This document shows, piece after piece, positions 1 through 9,587 of a stretch of 64,000 nt of DNA; within the stretch, counting starts at the first letter, position 1; each line of letters begins with the position of its first letter. Made by a program: the position numbers and the translations under genes. The DNA is from Mucilaginibacter sp. UR6-1 (GTDB lineage Bacteria > Bacteroidota > Bacteroidia > Sphingobacteriales > Sphingobacteriaceae). The stretch lies in assembly GCF_020880975.1 (NCBI RefSeq), contig NZ_JAJIWP010000002.1, positions 496,001-560,000 of the forward strand, in the 5' to 3' direction. The notes under the pieces were generated by a model. The model searched no databases and was not told where the DNA came from. It saw only the letters and a program-made list of their open reading frames with translations.

Positions 1-1039
<1,039 letters not shown>

Positions 1040-1101
1040 TTAAATGTTTCAGCAAATATGAACACAGGATTTTTGGTATTGTTCAGCAGATTGTAAAATG
1101 G

Positions 1102-1131
1102 AAAGCCGGATCACGATGGCGATCCGGCTTT
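1102..1131 (-). terminator. Intrinsic terminator after ilvA
   Basis: An 11-bp perfect inverted repeat (AAAGCCGGATC / GATCCGGCTTT) with an 8-nt loop lies 35 bp past the ilvA stop. Read on the minus strand it is followed by TTTCCATTTTAC, a weak U-tract. It is the most likely end of the ilv-leu operon. Confidence 0.7.
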
Positions 1132-1165
1132 AACTATATACTTTACCTGCGTTTGACCAAACGGG

Positions 1166-2416
1166 TTACACTAAATACTCAAACAAAGTTTGATCGCGGT
1201 TGATCTCGATCACATCAAAACGGTGGGCGGCCATGCGTTGCAGCAGGGCAGGGTAGTCGTCGGCCGATTTTAGTTCGATACCTACCAGTGCCGGGCCATT
1301 CTCCTTAGCGGTTTTTTTGATGAACTCGAAACGGGTAATATCATCGCCGGGGCCAAGCACATTGTTCACAAACAATTTAAGCGCGCCCGGGCGTTGCGGA
1401 AAGCGAACGATGAAGTAGTGTTTAAGCCCTTCGTACAGCAATGATTTCTCCTTGATCTCGGCCATACGGTCAATATCATTATTACCACCGCTAATAACGC
1501 AGACTACTTTTTTACCTTTTATCTGTTCCTTACACAAATCAAGCACGGCAACTGAAAGCGCTCCGGCAGGTTCAACTACAATGGCATCCTCATTATAAAG
1601 TTTCAGGATGGTAGTACATACCTTGCCTTCAGGTACCAGCAGCATATCGTTCAGCACCTCGCGGCACATCTGGTAGGTGAGCGCACCCACACGTTTTACC
1701 GCGGCGCCGTCAACAAAGCGGTCTATCTGATCGAGCGTTATCGGCTCATTATGCGCGAATGCGCCAACCATTGAGGGGGCACCTTCGGGCTCAACACCAA
1801 TAAGCAATATGTTTGGATTGTGCTGTTTTAAATAAGTACCTACACCGGCAGCCAAACCACCGCCACCAACGGGCATTATCACGGCTTCAACATCGGGTAG
1901 TTTATCCAGTATCTCGACGCCTACCGTACCCTGCCCCTCAATAACACGTTGTGTATCAAAAGGGGGAATAAAGGTCATGTTATTAGCTTCAGTGTAGGCT
2001 AATGCTTCGCGCAGGCAATCGTCAAACGTATCGCCGGTTAGTACTATCTCTACGTTATCGCCGCCAAACATTTGCGTTTGTTTTACCTTTTGCTTGGGGG
2101 TAATTTCGGGCATAAAAATCACGCCTTTGGTACCCAGCCTGCTGCACGAAAAAGCTACGCCCTGCGCATGGTTACCCGCGCTGGCGCACACTACGCCACG
2201 GCCAAGCTGCTCAGCATTTAACTGGCTGATCATGTTATAAGCGCCGCGCAGTTTGTATGAGCGTACTACCTGCAGGTCTTCACGCTTCAGGTATATCTCA
2301 CACTCGTATTTAGCCGACAGGCCGGCATTATATTGCAGGGGCGTATGGTTAACTACCCCGTCAAGGCGTTGGTAGGCCTGTTCAAAATCAAGCTGATGTT
2401 CGGTTTCAGTACTCAT
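1166..2416 (-). CDS. ilvA: Threonine ammonia-lyase (threonine dehydratase)
   Basis: This is the PLP enzyme that deaminates threonine to 2-oxobutanoate, the entry step to isoleucine. The 416 residues show the fold-type II core: SYKLRGA carries the PLP lysine (Lys55), and VGGGGLAAG near residue 180 is the phosphate-binding glycine loop. The last 85 or so residues (from GLKHYFIV) form a single ACT-like regulatory domain, so it is the shorter allosteric form rather than the 514-residue two-ACT enzyme of E. coli. It is the last gene of the ilv-leu operon, 6 bp after leuA, and is followed by a terminator. Isoleucine feedback is plausible from the ACT domain but not shown. Confidence 0.95.
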   Translation of the reverse strand: MSTETEHQLDFEQAYQRLDGVVNHTPLQYNAGLSAKYECEIYLKREDLQVVRSYKLRGAYNMISQLNAEQLGRGVVCASAGNHAQGVAFSCSRLGTKGVIFMPEITPKQKVKQTQMFGGDNVEIVLTGDTFDDCLREALAYTEANNMTFIPPFDTQRVIEGQGTVGVEILDKLPDVEAVIMPVGGGGLAAGVGTYLKQHNPNILLIGVEPEGAPSMVGAFAHNEPITLDQIDRFVDGAAVKRVGALTYQMCREVLNDMLLVPEGKVCTTILKLYNEDAIVVEPAGALSVAVLDLCKEQIKGKKVVCVISGGNNDIDRMAEIKEKSLLYEGLKHYFIVRFPQRPGALKLFVNNVLGPGDDITRFEFIKKTAKENGPALVGIELKSADDYPALLQRMAAHRFDVIEINRDQTLFEYLV

Positions 2417-2422
2417 CGATCT

Positions 2423-3586
2423 TTATTTTACTAAACGATAAGTCATTAAACCTTGCAGATCGGTATCGTTTATATCCAGTTTGCTGTCAGCCAATGTTAA
2501 AAAACGTTGGTAGGTATCAGCCAGTTCTTCTTTATTAAGCTGGAAGCCTAAGCGCTCCAGGTGGAATTTTAAAGCATGCCTGCCGCTGCGTGCCGTCAGC
2601 ACAATGCTCGCGCTCGGGAAGCCTACATCTTCCGGGCGTATGATCTCATAATTCTCACGCATTTTCAGGAAACCATCCTGGTGTATGCCTGAGCTGTGCG
2701 CGAAGGCGTTAGCCCCAACAATAGCCTTATTCGGCTGAACCGGCATACGCATTTGGGTGCTTACCATACGGCTCATCTCGTAAAACTTGGTGCTGTTGAT
2801 GTTGGTATGCAAGCCCAGCGTTTGGTGTGTTTTCATAATCATCACTACTTCTTCAATAGAAGTATTACCCGCGCGCTCGCCAATGCCGTTGATGGTACCC
2901 TCTATCTGGCGGGCACCGTTTTGTAAACCGGCAATGGAGTTCGCAGTAGCCAAACCTAAGTCGTTATGGCAATGTACGGATATAATGGCCTGATCGATGT
3001 TACGTACATTCTCTTTCAGAAAACGGATCTTGCTGCCATATTGGTCGGGCAGGCAATAGCCGTTGGTATCGGGTATGTTTACTACCGTTGCACCGGCGCC
3101 AATAACGGCCTCAACCATTTTAGCCAGGTACTCAATATCAGCACGACCGGCATCCTCGGCGTAAAACTCAATATCCTCAACAAATTTTTTGGCGTATTTA
3201 ACAGCATCAACAGCACGCTCTAATATTTCTTCGCGTGTGCTGTTAAATTTATGCTTGATGTGCATATCGCTTGAGCCGATACCCGTGTGTATACGCGGAC
3301 GTTTGGCATATTTAAGCGATTCAACGGCGGCATCTATGTCGCCTTTATTGGCGCGGGTAAGCGCGCAAACGGTAGGTTCTTTTACGGCTTTTGATATTTC
3401 AACCACGCTTTGAAAATCGCCGGGGCTTGAGATAGGGAAGCCCGCTTCAATAATATCCACGCCGAGCGCTTCCAGTTCGCGTGCTATCTCAATTTTTTCG
3501 GGGGTTGTTAACTGGCAACCCGGTACCTGCTCGCCGTCGCGCAGCGTGGTATCAAAGATGTAGACTCGGTTGGGATCGTGTAACAT
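2423..3586 (-). CDS. leuA: 2-isopropylmalate synthase, short form without regulatory domain
   Basis: It condenses 2-oxoisovalerate with acetyl-CoA, the first committed step of leucine synthesis. The 387 residues hold the DRE-TIM metallolyase barrel: [10 protein letters not shown] at residue 11, the metal-binding HCHNDLG near 205 and NGIGERAGN near 235. A subdomain with HSSGIHQDG follows. The roughly 130-residue C-terminal LeuA allosteric domain is absent; the frame ends cleanly at a TAA, so this is not a break. Short LeuA of this kind is usual in Bacteroidota, and leucine feedback through the usual domain is not expected. The gene lies between ilvA and a methyltransferase gene in the ilv-leu operon. 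A homocitrate- or citramalate-type activity is less likely given leuBCD next door. Confidence 0.92.
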   Translation of the reverse strand: MLHDPNRVYIFDTTLRDGEQVPGCQLTTPEKIEIARELEALGVDIIEAGFPISSPGDFQSVVEISKAVKEPTVCALTRANKGDIDAAVESLKYAKRPRIHTGIGSSDMHIKHKFNSTREEILERAVDAVKYAKKFVEDIEFYAEDAGRADIEYLAKMVEAVIGAGATVVNIPDTNGYCLPDQYGSKIRFLKENVRNIDQAIISVHCHNDLGLATANSIAGLQNGARQIEGTINGIGERAGNTSIEEVVMIMKTHQTLGLHTNINSTKFYEMSRMVSTQMRMPVQPNKAIVGANAFAHSSGIHQDGFLKMRENYEIIRPEDVGFPSASIVLTARSGRHALKFHLERLGFQLNKEELADTYQRFLTLADSKLDINDTDLQGLMTYRLVK

Positions 3587-3597
3587 GTTCTTTTTTT

Positions 3598-3733
3598 TAG
3601 ATGTGAGATATTAGATTTTAGATATGAGATAGTTGCATTCACACCAAAAAACCAATATCAATTTTATTTCTTTTTATCTTATTTATTGTGAGAAAGATCA
3701 TCTCAAATCTCACATCTCAATACTCAAATCTCT
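3598..3733. repeat. Inverted-repeat element, GAGATATTAGATTT family
   Basis: The leuA-methyltransferase gap holds an AT-rich arm (TTAGATGTGAGATATTAGAT...) from 3598 and an opposite-facing arm (ATCTCAAATCTCACATCTC...) ending near 3733, within the last codons of the methyltransferase gene. A similar arm recurs in the sdhA-sdhB gap (50597-50680). Arms are degenerate rather than identical. Confidence 0.6.
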
Positions 3734-4482
3734 TTTACCGCTATAAACCTCAAACGCTTATAGTCGGCATACCATTGTCCGCCTTCGTTGTAGTGCGGTT
3801 CAAGCAGGGCGGTAACTTCCTGCAGCATTTGTTGTTTTTCATTTTCGGGTACGCCTACCAGGTATAGCGGCGCAAACATGGTGATCCATTTGGCTACGCC
3901 CTGATCTCCATCCTGCAACGGTGTCTTGCGGTCAAAATGAGCCGCATAAGATACCCTGAAACCATGCGCCTCCAGTTTGGTGGTATATTCGCCAACGGAC
4001 GGAAAATACCATATTTCGCTTTTGGCTTGTTGGTGATACCCGTGCTGCTGCAATACTTGCTTGGTTGCGGCTATCAGGTGCTGTACATTGCCCTTGCCAC
4101 CCATTTCGGCCACAAACCTACCGCCGGGTTTAAGGCTTTTGTACACACAATCCATCATGGCATCGGCATTTTTTATCCAGTGCAATACCGCGTTGCTAAA
4201 AACGGCATCATACTTTTCGGTCGCTTTAAATTTAGTGGCATCCTCAACCGCGAAATCAACACCAGGGTAATTGGCTTTTGCCTGGCGGATCATTTCCGCC
4301 GAGCTATCAGTACCCTTCACCTTAGCGCCCAGATCATGCAGTTGTTGCGTGAGATAGCCGGTACCGCAGCCCAGGTCGAGTATATGCTCACCGGGTTGGG
4401 CATTCAGCAATTCCAACACATTCTCTCCGTATTGAAATACGAAGGCATGTTTCTGGTCGTATAATTCAGCGTTCCACTTCAT
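3724..4482 (-). CDS. Class I SAM-dependent methyltransferase (Tam-like) inside the leu operon
   Basis: A 252-residue cytoplasmic methyltransferase of the UbiE/Tam type. Motif I is LDLGCGTGYLT near residue 36, an acidic residue follows motif II (GTDSSAEM), and FSNAVLHWI resembles the motif-IV region of trans-aconitate methyltransferases. It is co-directional with leuA and leuB and sits between them, in gaps full of repeat elements. Its substrate is unknown. Yeast Tmt1 methylates trans-aconitate and 3-isopropylmalate, so a role on leucine-pathway acids is an inference worth noting, but Tam-like folds act on many substrates and the gene may simply be a passenger. Confidence 0.85.
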   Translation of the reverse strand: MKWNAELYDQKHAFVFQYGENVLELLNAQPGEHILDLGCGTGYLTQQLHDLGAKVKGTDSSAEMIRQAKANYPGVDFAVEDATKFKATEKYDAVFSNAVLHWIKNADAMMDCVYKSLKPGGRFVAEMGGKGNVQHLIAATKQVLQQHGYHQQAKSEIWYFPSVGEYTTKLEAHGFRVSYAAHFDRKTPLQDGDQGVAKWITMFAPLYLVGVPENEKQQMLQEVTALLEPHYNEGGQWYADYKRLRFIAVKEI

Positions 4483-4507
4483 AGTTTACTGATTGCACTG
4501 ATTTTTA

Positions 4508-4619
4508 TATGATTTCACCGATTACTGTTTGGTGATTTCATTGATCATTTCTTAATTCAATTATTATCTGGCACATGTACTCATCTGCACATCCGCACAT
4601 TTGCATATCTGCACATTCA
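4508..4619. repeat. Mixed dispersed repeats: TGATTTCACCGATT-type and TGCACAT-type arms
   Basis: The gap between leuB and the methyltransferase gene contains TGATTTCACCGATT-like copies (4508-4545; similar copies at 27282-27320) and then a run of CATCTGCACAT / GCATATCTGCACATT words (4565-4619). The latter family recurs at 8403-8442, 14613-14718, 28673-28724 and 29141-29176. No gene is visible here. Confidence 0.55.
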
Positions 4620-4622
4620 GGT

Positions 4623-5693
4623 CTACAAATATTCCAACACCTTTTGCCCCATGGCGGCGGTGCCTAATATTTTGGCTTTGTCGGTATGGGCATCGGCAAT
4701 ATCGCCGGTGCGGTAGCCGTCTTTTAATACCTTGTCAATAGCGTCGGTTATCTTTTTAGCTTCCTCCTTCAGGCCGAAGCTGATCTCGAACATAAGTGCT
4801 ACGGATAGGATAGAGGCCAGCGGATTGGCTTTGTCCTGCCCGGCAATATCATGCGCCGAACCATGGATAGGCTCAAAAAAGCCCGTACCATCACCCACCG
4901 ATGCCGATGCCAGCATCCCCATTGAGCCCGCGATTTGCGATGCCTCGTCGGTCAGGATATCACCAAAAAGGTTGGCGGTGAGTACCACATCAAACTTTTT
5001 AGGGTTTTTAACCAGTTGCATGGCGGCGTTATCAATAAACATGTGTTCGGTTTCAACGTCAGGGTAGTTTTTGGCTACTTCCTGCACTACCTCACGCCAC
5101 AGGCGCGATGCCTCTAAAACGTTGGCTTTATCAACCGAACAGAGGCGTTTACCGCGTGCACGGGCAGCTTCATAAGCCTTTGTAGCAATGCGCTCTACCT
5201 CGTAACGGTGATAGATCATCAGGTCCGACGCCGTATTGCGGTCCTCACTGCGTTTTTTCTCACCGAAGTAAACATCGCCGGTCAGTTCGCGGAAGAATAG
5301 AATATCTGTTCCCCTTAATATTTCCGGTTTCAGGCTCGATGCATCCAGCAACTCATCAAACAGCATGATGGGGCGCAGGTTGGCATACAGGCCAAGCTCC
5401 TTGCGTATCTTCAACAATCCCTGCTCCGGACGTACTTTTGCCGATGGATCGTTATCGTATTTTATATGGCCGATGGCGCCAAACAGGATGGCATCACTGG
5501 CTTTAGCTTTTTCTAAAGTTTCATCAGGCAGCGGGTTGCCTGTAGCCTCAATGGCAGCATGGCCCATCAGCGCTTCGTCAAACGTAAATTCATGACCGCC
5601 TGCCGCGCCAACCTTTTCAAGCACCGCCTTACCCCAGGTAGTAACCTCCGGCCCGATGCCGTCGCCTGGTATTACTAAAATGTGTTTTTTCAT
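4623..5693 (-). CDS. leuB: 3-isopropylmalate dehydrogenase
   Basis: It oxidises and decarboxylates 3-isopropylmalate to 2-oxoisocaproate with NAD+, as a cytoplasmic dimer. At 356 residues it has the normal length of the family. Visible marks are the N-terminal IPGDGIGPEV, the substrate-binding arginine region (RPEQGLLKIRKELGLYANLRP), RELTGDVYFGE, and the metal/nucleotide segment GDILTDEASQIAGS-GMLAS followed by FEPIHGSAHDIAG. The start codon lies 3 bp from a GC-rich inverted-repeat element that fills the leuD-leuB gap. It is read after leuD and before the methyltransferase gene and leuA. Confidence 0.97.
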   Translation of the reverse strand: MKKHILVIPGDGIGPEVTTWGKAVLEKVGAAGGHEFTFDEALMGHAAIEATGNPLPDETLEKAKASDAILFGAIGHIKYDNDPSAKVRPEQGLLKIRKELGLYANLRPIMLFDELLDASSLKPEILRGTDILFFRELTGDVYFGEKKRSEDRNTASDLMIYHRYEVERIATKAYEAARARGKRLCSVDKANVLEASRLWREVVQEVAKNYPDVETEHMFIDNAAMQLVKNPKKFDVVLTANLFGDILTDEASQIAGSMGMLASASVGDGTGFFEPIHGSAHDIAGQDKANPLASILSVALMFEISFGLKEEAKKITDAIDKVLKDGYRTGDIADAHTDKAKILGTAAMGQKVLEYL

Positions 5694-5695
5694 TT

Positions 5696-5790
5696 GCCCC
5701 CTAACCCCCTAAAGGGGGAATAAGTGTTTTTTAATATGTATGTTATAATTATTGAATCGGCTCTCCGGTTCCCCTTTAGGGGTTAGGGGC
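5696..5790. repeat. GC-rich inverted-repeat element, copy 1 (leuD-leuB junction)
   Basis: About 95 bp with outer arms GCCCCCTAACCCCCTAAAGGGGG (5696-5718, written here as two joined hairpin motifs) and CCCCTTTAGGGGTTAGGGGC (5771-5790). Each arm contains its own small palindrome CCCCTAAAGGGG; the centre is AT-rich. The last codons and stop of leuD (APNP-stop) lie in the second arm, and the first arm ends 3 bp before the leuB ATG. Other copies: 10273-10393, 24569-24668, 25825-25908, 47093-47181. Confidence 0.85.
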
Positions 5791-6369
5791 TTTTTCAAAT
5801 TCCTCTACTGCTGCCCTGTTGCTCAGTATATAATCAATATCATCGTACCCGTTTATTAAGCAGGCTTTTTTGTACGGATTGATCTCGAAGCTTTCCTGCT
5901 CGCCGGTTGATGATATTTTGATCACCTGGTTCTCAAGGTCGATATCAACCACGGTGGTATGATCGGCAAAAACTGCGTCGAAAATCTTTTTCAGAAAATC
6001 ATCGCTCACCTGTACCGGTAACAGACCGTTGTTAAGGGCATTGCCTTTAAAAATATCGGCAAAAAAGCTGCTTACCACGGCATCAAAACCATAATCAGAT
6101 ATGGCCCAGGCCGCATGTTCCCTGCTACTGCCGCAACCAAAATTCTTGCCTGCCACCAGCACCTTGCCGCTATAGGTAGGGTGATTTAGTACAAAGTCCT
6201 CTTTCGGCTGATCGTTCTCGTCAAAGCGCCAATCACGAAACAGGTTATTGCCAAAACCCTCGCGGGTAGTAGCCTTCAAAAAACGCGCGGGAATGATCTG
6301 ATCCGTATCAATATTCTCGATAGGCAGAGGCACCACGCTGGTTTGTATATGTTTGAATATTTTTGTCAT
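5776..6369 (-). CDS. leuD: 3-isopropylmalate dehydratase small subunit
   Basis: LeuD is the swivel-domain subunit that pairs with LeuC to isomerise 2- to 3-isopropylmalate. The 197 residues show [14 protein letters not shown] near residue 19 and the conserved [17 protein letters not shown] loop near 73, both typical for the substrate-specificity region. In most bacteria leuC and leuD are adjacent; here a GxxExxY-family gene of 438 bp separates them. The last four residues (APNP) are encoded by a dispersed GC-rich repeat, so the C-terminus appears to have been rewritten by that element. Confidence 0.96.
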   Translation of the reverse strand: MTKIFKHIQTSVVPLPIENIDTDQIIPARFLKATTREGFGNNLFRDWRFDENDQPKEDFVLNHPTYSGKVLVAGKNFGCGSSREHAAWAISDYGFDAVVSSFFADIFKGNALNNGLLPVQVSDDFLKKIFDAVFADHTTVVDIDLENQVIKISSTGEQESFEINPYKKACLINGYDDIDYILSNRAAVEEFEKAPNP

Positions 6370-6372
6370 GGA

Positions 6373-6405
6373 CTCGAATTTTTAGAATTTAAGAATTTGC
6401 AGAAT
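6373..6405. repeat. Left arm of an inverted repeat bracketing the GxxExxY gene
   Basis: CTCGAATTT followed by TTAGAATTTAAGAATTTGCAGAAT. Its partner in opposite orientation is at 6825-6858; by eye the two arms agree at roughly 70-75 percent of positions, including a perfect 9-bp outer end. The stop codon and last codons of the GxxExxY gene lie in this arm. The same word family forms an inverted pair at 12218-12303. Confidence 0.6.
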
Positions 6406-6826
6406 TTTGATGCTGCGAACCACTTAGTGAATTATATTTCTTGTTTAGCAAGCGCTTAAATTGCAAGCTTTTGCTGCCAAAATTTATCAGTAATCCTGTT
6501 TTTAAATTATAGGCTTCCAGGTAATTTATTCCTTGTGCAAGGTGAACATCCTCAAGATTGATTAGTGCTTTTAATTCGACTATGATCTCATTGTCAACAA
6601 AAAAATCAACACGCCTGCTGCCGATCAGGATACCTTTATAAACAATCGGCATATCCATCTCTCTTTTATGATCAAGCCCTGCTTCGCGCAGCTCTATTTC
6701 TAACGCTCGTTGATAAATTACTTCCTGAAACGCATTACCTAAAGCTGAATGAATACGCATAGCACAGCCGATAATGCTACTTGTAGCATCATTAAATTCT
6801 TCGGCTGTGCGCTTGGTTACATTCAT
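6389..6826 (-). CDS. GxxExxY-family protein (PD-(D/E)XK-like fold)
   Basis: A 145-residue protein with the layout of the GxxExxY family: an MRIHSALGNAFQEVIYQ helix near residue 23 (here the motif glycine is alanine, giving AxxExxY), then a nuclease-like core RVDFFVDNEIIVELKAL near 70 with the D-x(n)-ExK pattern, and a final NFGSKSLQFKRL segment. The cellular role of the family is not established. The gene splits leuC from leuD, is co-directional with them, and is bracketed by an inverted repeat (6373-6405 and 6825-6858) overlapping both its start and its stop, which suggests it came in as cargo of a repeat element. Confidence 0.88.
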   Translation of the reverse strand: MNVTKRTAEEFNDATSSIIGCAMRIHSALGNAFQEVIYQRALEIELREAGLDHKREMDMPIVYKGILIGSRRVDFFVDNEIIVELKALINLEDVHLAQGINYLEAYNLKTGLLINFGSKSLQFKRLLNKKYNSLSGSQHQNSANS

Positions 6827-6858
6827 TCGGGTAATTCTAATTATTCCTGAAATTCGAG
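6825..6858. repeat. Right arm of the inverted repeat bracketing the GxxExxY gene
   Basis: Reverse-complement-related to 6373-6405. It covers the GxxExxY start codon, the 14-bp gap and the last codons and stop of leuC (ELEFQE-stop), so the end of LeuC also lies in repeat sequence. Confidence 0.6.
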
Positions 6859-8259
6859 TTCTGACAACATTTCCCTCACATCCGTAACCCTACCTGTAAT
6901 AGCTGCTGCCGCGGCTGTTAATGGGCTGGCCAGGAATGTACGTGAGTTTGGTCCCTGCCGGCCTTCAAAGTTGCGGTTTGAGGTTGATACGCAGTATTTG
7001 CCTGCCGGTATCTTGTCCTCGTTCATGCCTAAACATGCGCTGCAACCCGGTTCGCGCAGTGGGAAACCTGCCGATTCGAATATCTTATCCAAACCTTCGG
7101 CTATGGCCTGCTGCTCCACTTGTTTTGAGCCGGGCACTACCCAAACCACTACGTTATCTGCCTTATGCTTGCCTTTTACAAAGGCTGCCACCTGGCGCAG
7201 ATCCTCAATGCGTGAGTTGGTGCAACTGCCGATGAAAACATAGTCGATAGGTTTGCCTAACAACTGCTCATCATCATGCAGGCCCATATAGTCAAGGGCC
7301 TTTTTGTATGATCCTTGTTCCTTTGGTTCAAAATCCTCAGTAGCCGGTACGTGTTGTGTAACACCAATACCCATACCCGGGTTAGTACCATAGGTGATCA
7401 TCGGCTCAATATCTTCGGCCTTAAAGGTTAATACCGAGTCGAATTCGGCATCCTCGTCAGAGTAAAGCGTTTTCCAATAAGCTACGGCTTTATCCCATTC
7501 CTCGCCTTTAGGGGCAAATTCACGGCCTTTTACATAGTCGATGGTCGTTTGGTCGGGCGCTATTAAACCACCGCGGGCACCCATTTCGATGCTCATGTTG
7601 CAAATGGTCATGCGGCCTTCCATGCTCAGCGAGCGGATGGTATCGCCGGCATATTCAACAAAATAACCCGTGCCGCCGGCAGCCGATATTTTGCTGATGA
7701 TGTATAGTATAATATCTTTTGCACCCACGCCTTTTTGCAGGGTGCCGTTAACTTCAATTTTCATGCGTTTAGGGCGCGATTGCAGTAAGCACTGGGTAGC
7801 CAGTACCTGCTCAACCTGTGAGGTGCCTATACCAAACGCTATCGACCCGAAGGCGCCGTGGGTAGAGGTATGGCTGTCGCCGCAAACATAAGTGCTGCCC
7901 GGGCGGGTTATGCCCAGCTCAGGGCCTATTACGTGCACAATGCCCTGGTAAGGATGGCCGAGGCCATAAAGCTCAACGCCAAATTCGGCGCAGTTTTTTG
8001 TAAGCATATCCACCTGGTAGCGTGATAGCTCCTCCTTTATCGGCAGGTGCTGATCCCAGGTAGGTACGTTGTGGTCGGCCGTGGCAACGGTTTGCTTTGG
8101 CCTGAAAACAGGTAATCCACGCTGGCGCAATCCGTCAAAAGCCTGCGGACTGGTAACCTCGTGGATGAAGTGTGTATCGATGTACAAAATATCCGGGAAT
8201 CCCTCCTTGCTGCTAACAACGTGCGCATCCCAAATCTTATCAAATAATGTCTTTGCCAT
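6841..8259 (-). CDS. leuC: 3-isopropylmalate dehydratase large subunit
   Basis: LeuC is the aconitase-type [4Fe-4S] subunit. The 472 residues include the aconitase marks: [12 protein letters not shown] near residue 129, the first cluster cysteine in FIGSCTNSR near 347, and the paired cysteines in GCSACLGMN near 408. An arginine-rich segment ([10 protein letters not shown]) near 429 is typical for substrate binding. The length is normal. It is read after ilvC, from which it is separated by a 188-bp gap with a long palindrome, and before the GxxExxY gene and leuD. Confidence 0.97.
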   Translation of the reverse strand: MAKTLFDKIWDAHVVSSKEGFPDILYIDTHFIHEVTSPQAFDGLRQRGLPVFRPKQTVATADHNVPTWDQHLPIKEELSRYQVDMLTKNCAEFGVELYGLGHPYQGIVHVIGPELGITRPGSTYVCGDSHTSTHGAFGSIAFGIGTSQVEQVLATQCLLQSRPKRMKIEVNGTLQKGVGAKDIILYIISKISAAGGTGYFVEYAGDTIRSLSMEGRMTICNMSIEMGARGGLIAPDQTTIDYVKGREFAPKGEEWDKAVAYWKTLYSDEDAEFDSVLTFKAEDIEPMITYGTNPGMGIGVTQHVPATEDFEPKEQGSYKKALDYMGLHDDEQLLGKPIDYVFIGSCTNSRIEDLRQVAAFVKGKHKADNVVVWVVPGSKQVEQQAIAEGLDKIFESAGFPLREPGCSACLGMNEDKIPAGKYCVSTSNRNFEGRQGPNSRTFLASPLTAAAAAITGRVTDVREMLSELEFQE

Positions 8260-8281
8260 TTTTCTTTTTAAAATTCAATAA

Positions 8282-8367
8282 CGTCATTGCGAGGAACGAA
8301 GCAATCTCGTTTAAGCTTGTCCTCTTCGGAATATCCTAAAGAGATTGCTTCGTACCTCGCAATGACG
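8282..8367. repeat. 86-bp palindromic repeat (GTCATTGCGAGG family), copy 1
   Basis: Starts CGTCATTGCGAGG and ends CCTCGCAATGACG; the arms pair over about 31 bp with two differences around a 23-bp centre. A second, perfect copy lies at 9588-9672 on the other side of ilvC. As RNA it would form a very long hairpin within the ilv-leu transcript. Confidence 0.9.
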
Positions 8368-8402
8368 TGCGGTGTGGTTGTTACCAACCGACTTTTATTT
8401 TT

Positions 8403-8442
8403 TTAATCTGCACATCTGCGCATCCGCACATTTGCAAATCAA
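8403..8442. repeat. TGCACAT-type repeat arm
   Basis: CTGCACATCTGCGCATCCGCACATTTGC follows the ilvC stop region downstream. It belongs to the same degenerate family as 4565-4619 and 14613-14718. No opposite arm was seen nearby. Confidence 0.5.
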
Positions 8443-8447
8443 TAAAC

Positions 8448-9506
8448 TTACGCTTCTACTGCCTGGTTCTCCGGGCGAAGGCTGCGTACAGTTTTACCTG
8501 CCTGCCATAGTTCGCTATCACGTAGCTCAGCAAGCTCGGCGTTAAGTTTTTCACGGTAATCAGGCTGGCTGTTTGAGTCGATAGAACGTTGTGACTCTTT
8601 ACCGGTAGCAACGCTGTTGTATAATTCTTCAAATACAGGCTTGGTAGCGTCGCGGAATTTCTTCCACCAGTCAAGCGCGCCGCGTTGAGCAGTGGTTGAG
8701 CAGTTGGCGTACATCCAGTCCATACCATTCTCGGCAACCAGTGGCATTAATGATTGAGTTAATTCCTCAACAGTTTCGTTAAATGCCTCAGATGGTGTGT
8801 GACCATTGCTGCGTAATACATCGTACTGAGCGGCGAAGATACCCTGGATACAACCCATCAAAGTACCACGCTCGCCGGTAAGGTCGCTGAATACTTCTTT
8901 CTTGAAATCAGTTTCGAACAGGTAACCGCTACCTACAGCGATACCCAGGGCAATAACACGCTCCCATGCTTTACCGGTAGCATCCTGGAAGATAGCGAAG
9001 CTTGAGTTCAAACCACGGCCTTGCAGGAACATACGGCGCAGTGAAGTACCTGAACCTTTAGGTGCAACCAAAAATACGTCAACATCAGCCGGAGGAATAA
9101 TGCCGGTTTGCTCGTTAAAAGTGATACCGAAGCCGTGAGAGAAATATAATGCCTTGCCAGGAGTTAAGTGTTTTTTAACAGTTGGCCAAAGCTCAATCTG
9201 CGCAGCATCGCTAAGCAAGTAGCAAATAATAGTACCTTTTTCAAGGGCTTCTTCAATTTCAAACAGAGTTTCGCCGGGTACAAAGCCGTCGGCAATCGCT
9301 TTATCCCAGGTTTTTGAGTTTTTACGCTGACCAACAATAACGTTAATGCCATTGTCTTTTTGGTTTAAAGCCTGGCCCGGACCTTGAACACCGTAACCAA
9401 TAACGGCTACAGTTTCATTTTTAAGTACGTCCTGCGCTTTTGATAAAGGGAACTCCTCGCGGGTAACTACATTTTCTTCAGTACCGCCGAAATTTAATTT
9501 TGCCAT
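8448..9506 (-). CDS. ilvC: Ketol-acid reductoisomerase
   Basis: It isomerises and reduces acetolactate or acetohydroxybutyrate with NAD(P)H and Mg2+. I start it at the ATG at 9506 (MAKLNFGG); an in-frame GTG at 9533 would add nine unlikely residues. The 352-residue protein has the Rossmann loop VIGYGVQGPGQ near residue 36 and the catalytic knotted domain with DLTGERGTLMG near 210 and EELTQSLMPLVAENGMDWMY. The arginine and serines after the second strand (GQRKNSKTW) suggest NADPH preference. Two copies of an 85-bp palindrome flank the gene (8282-8367 and 9588-9672), one on each side. Confidence 0.96.
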   Translation of the reverse strand: MAKLNFGGTEENVVTREEFPLSKAQDVLKNETVAVIGYGVQGPGQALNQKDNGINVIVGQRKNSKTWDKAIADGFVPGETLFEIEEALEKGTIICYLLSDAAQIELWPTVKKHLTPGKALYFSHGFGITFNEQTGIIPPADVDVFLVAPKGSGTSLRRMFLQGRGLNSSFAIFQDATGKAWERVIALGIAVGSGYLFETDFKKEVFSDLTGERGTLMGCIQGIFAAQYDVLRSNGHTPSEAFNETVEELTQSLMPLVAENGMDWMYANCSTTAQRGALDWWKKFRDATKPVFEELYNSVATGKESQRSIDSNSQPDYREKLNAELAELRDSELWQAGKTVRSLRPENQAVEA

Positions 9507-9587
9507 GTTTTTTGTTTTTGTTGTGTGATGCACCTACAGGGCAATCACTTTGATTTTATTGTTTAGTTCTTAGTTGTTTTTGTTTCC

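Noticed and set aside
9507..9533. GTG start giving IlvC nine additional residues (MHHTTKTKN)
   Set aside because: MAKLNFGG at the ATG at 9506 is the usual Bacteroidota-type start, and the extra residues are low-complexity.
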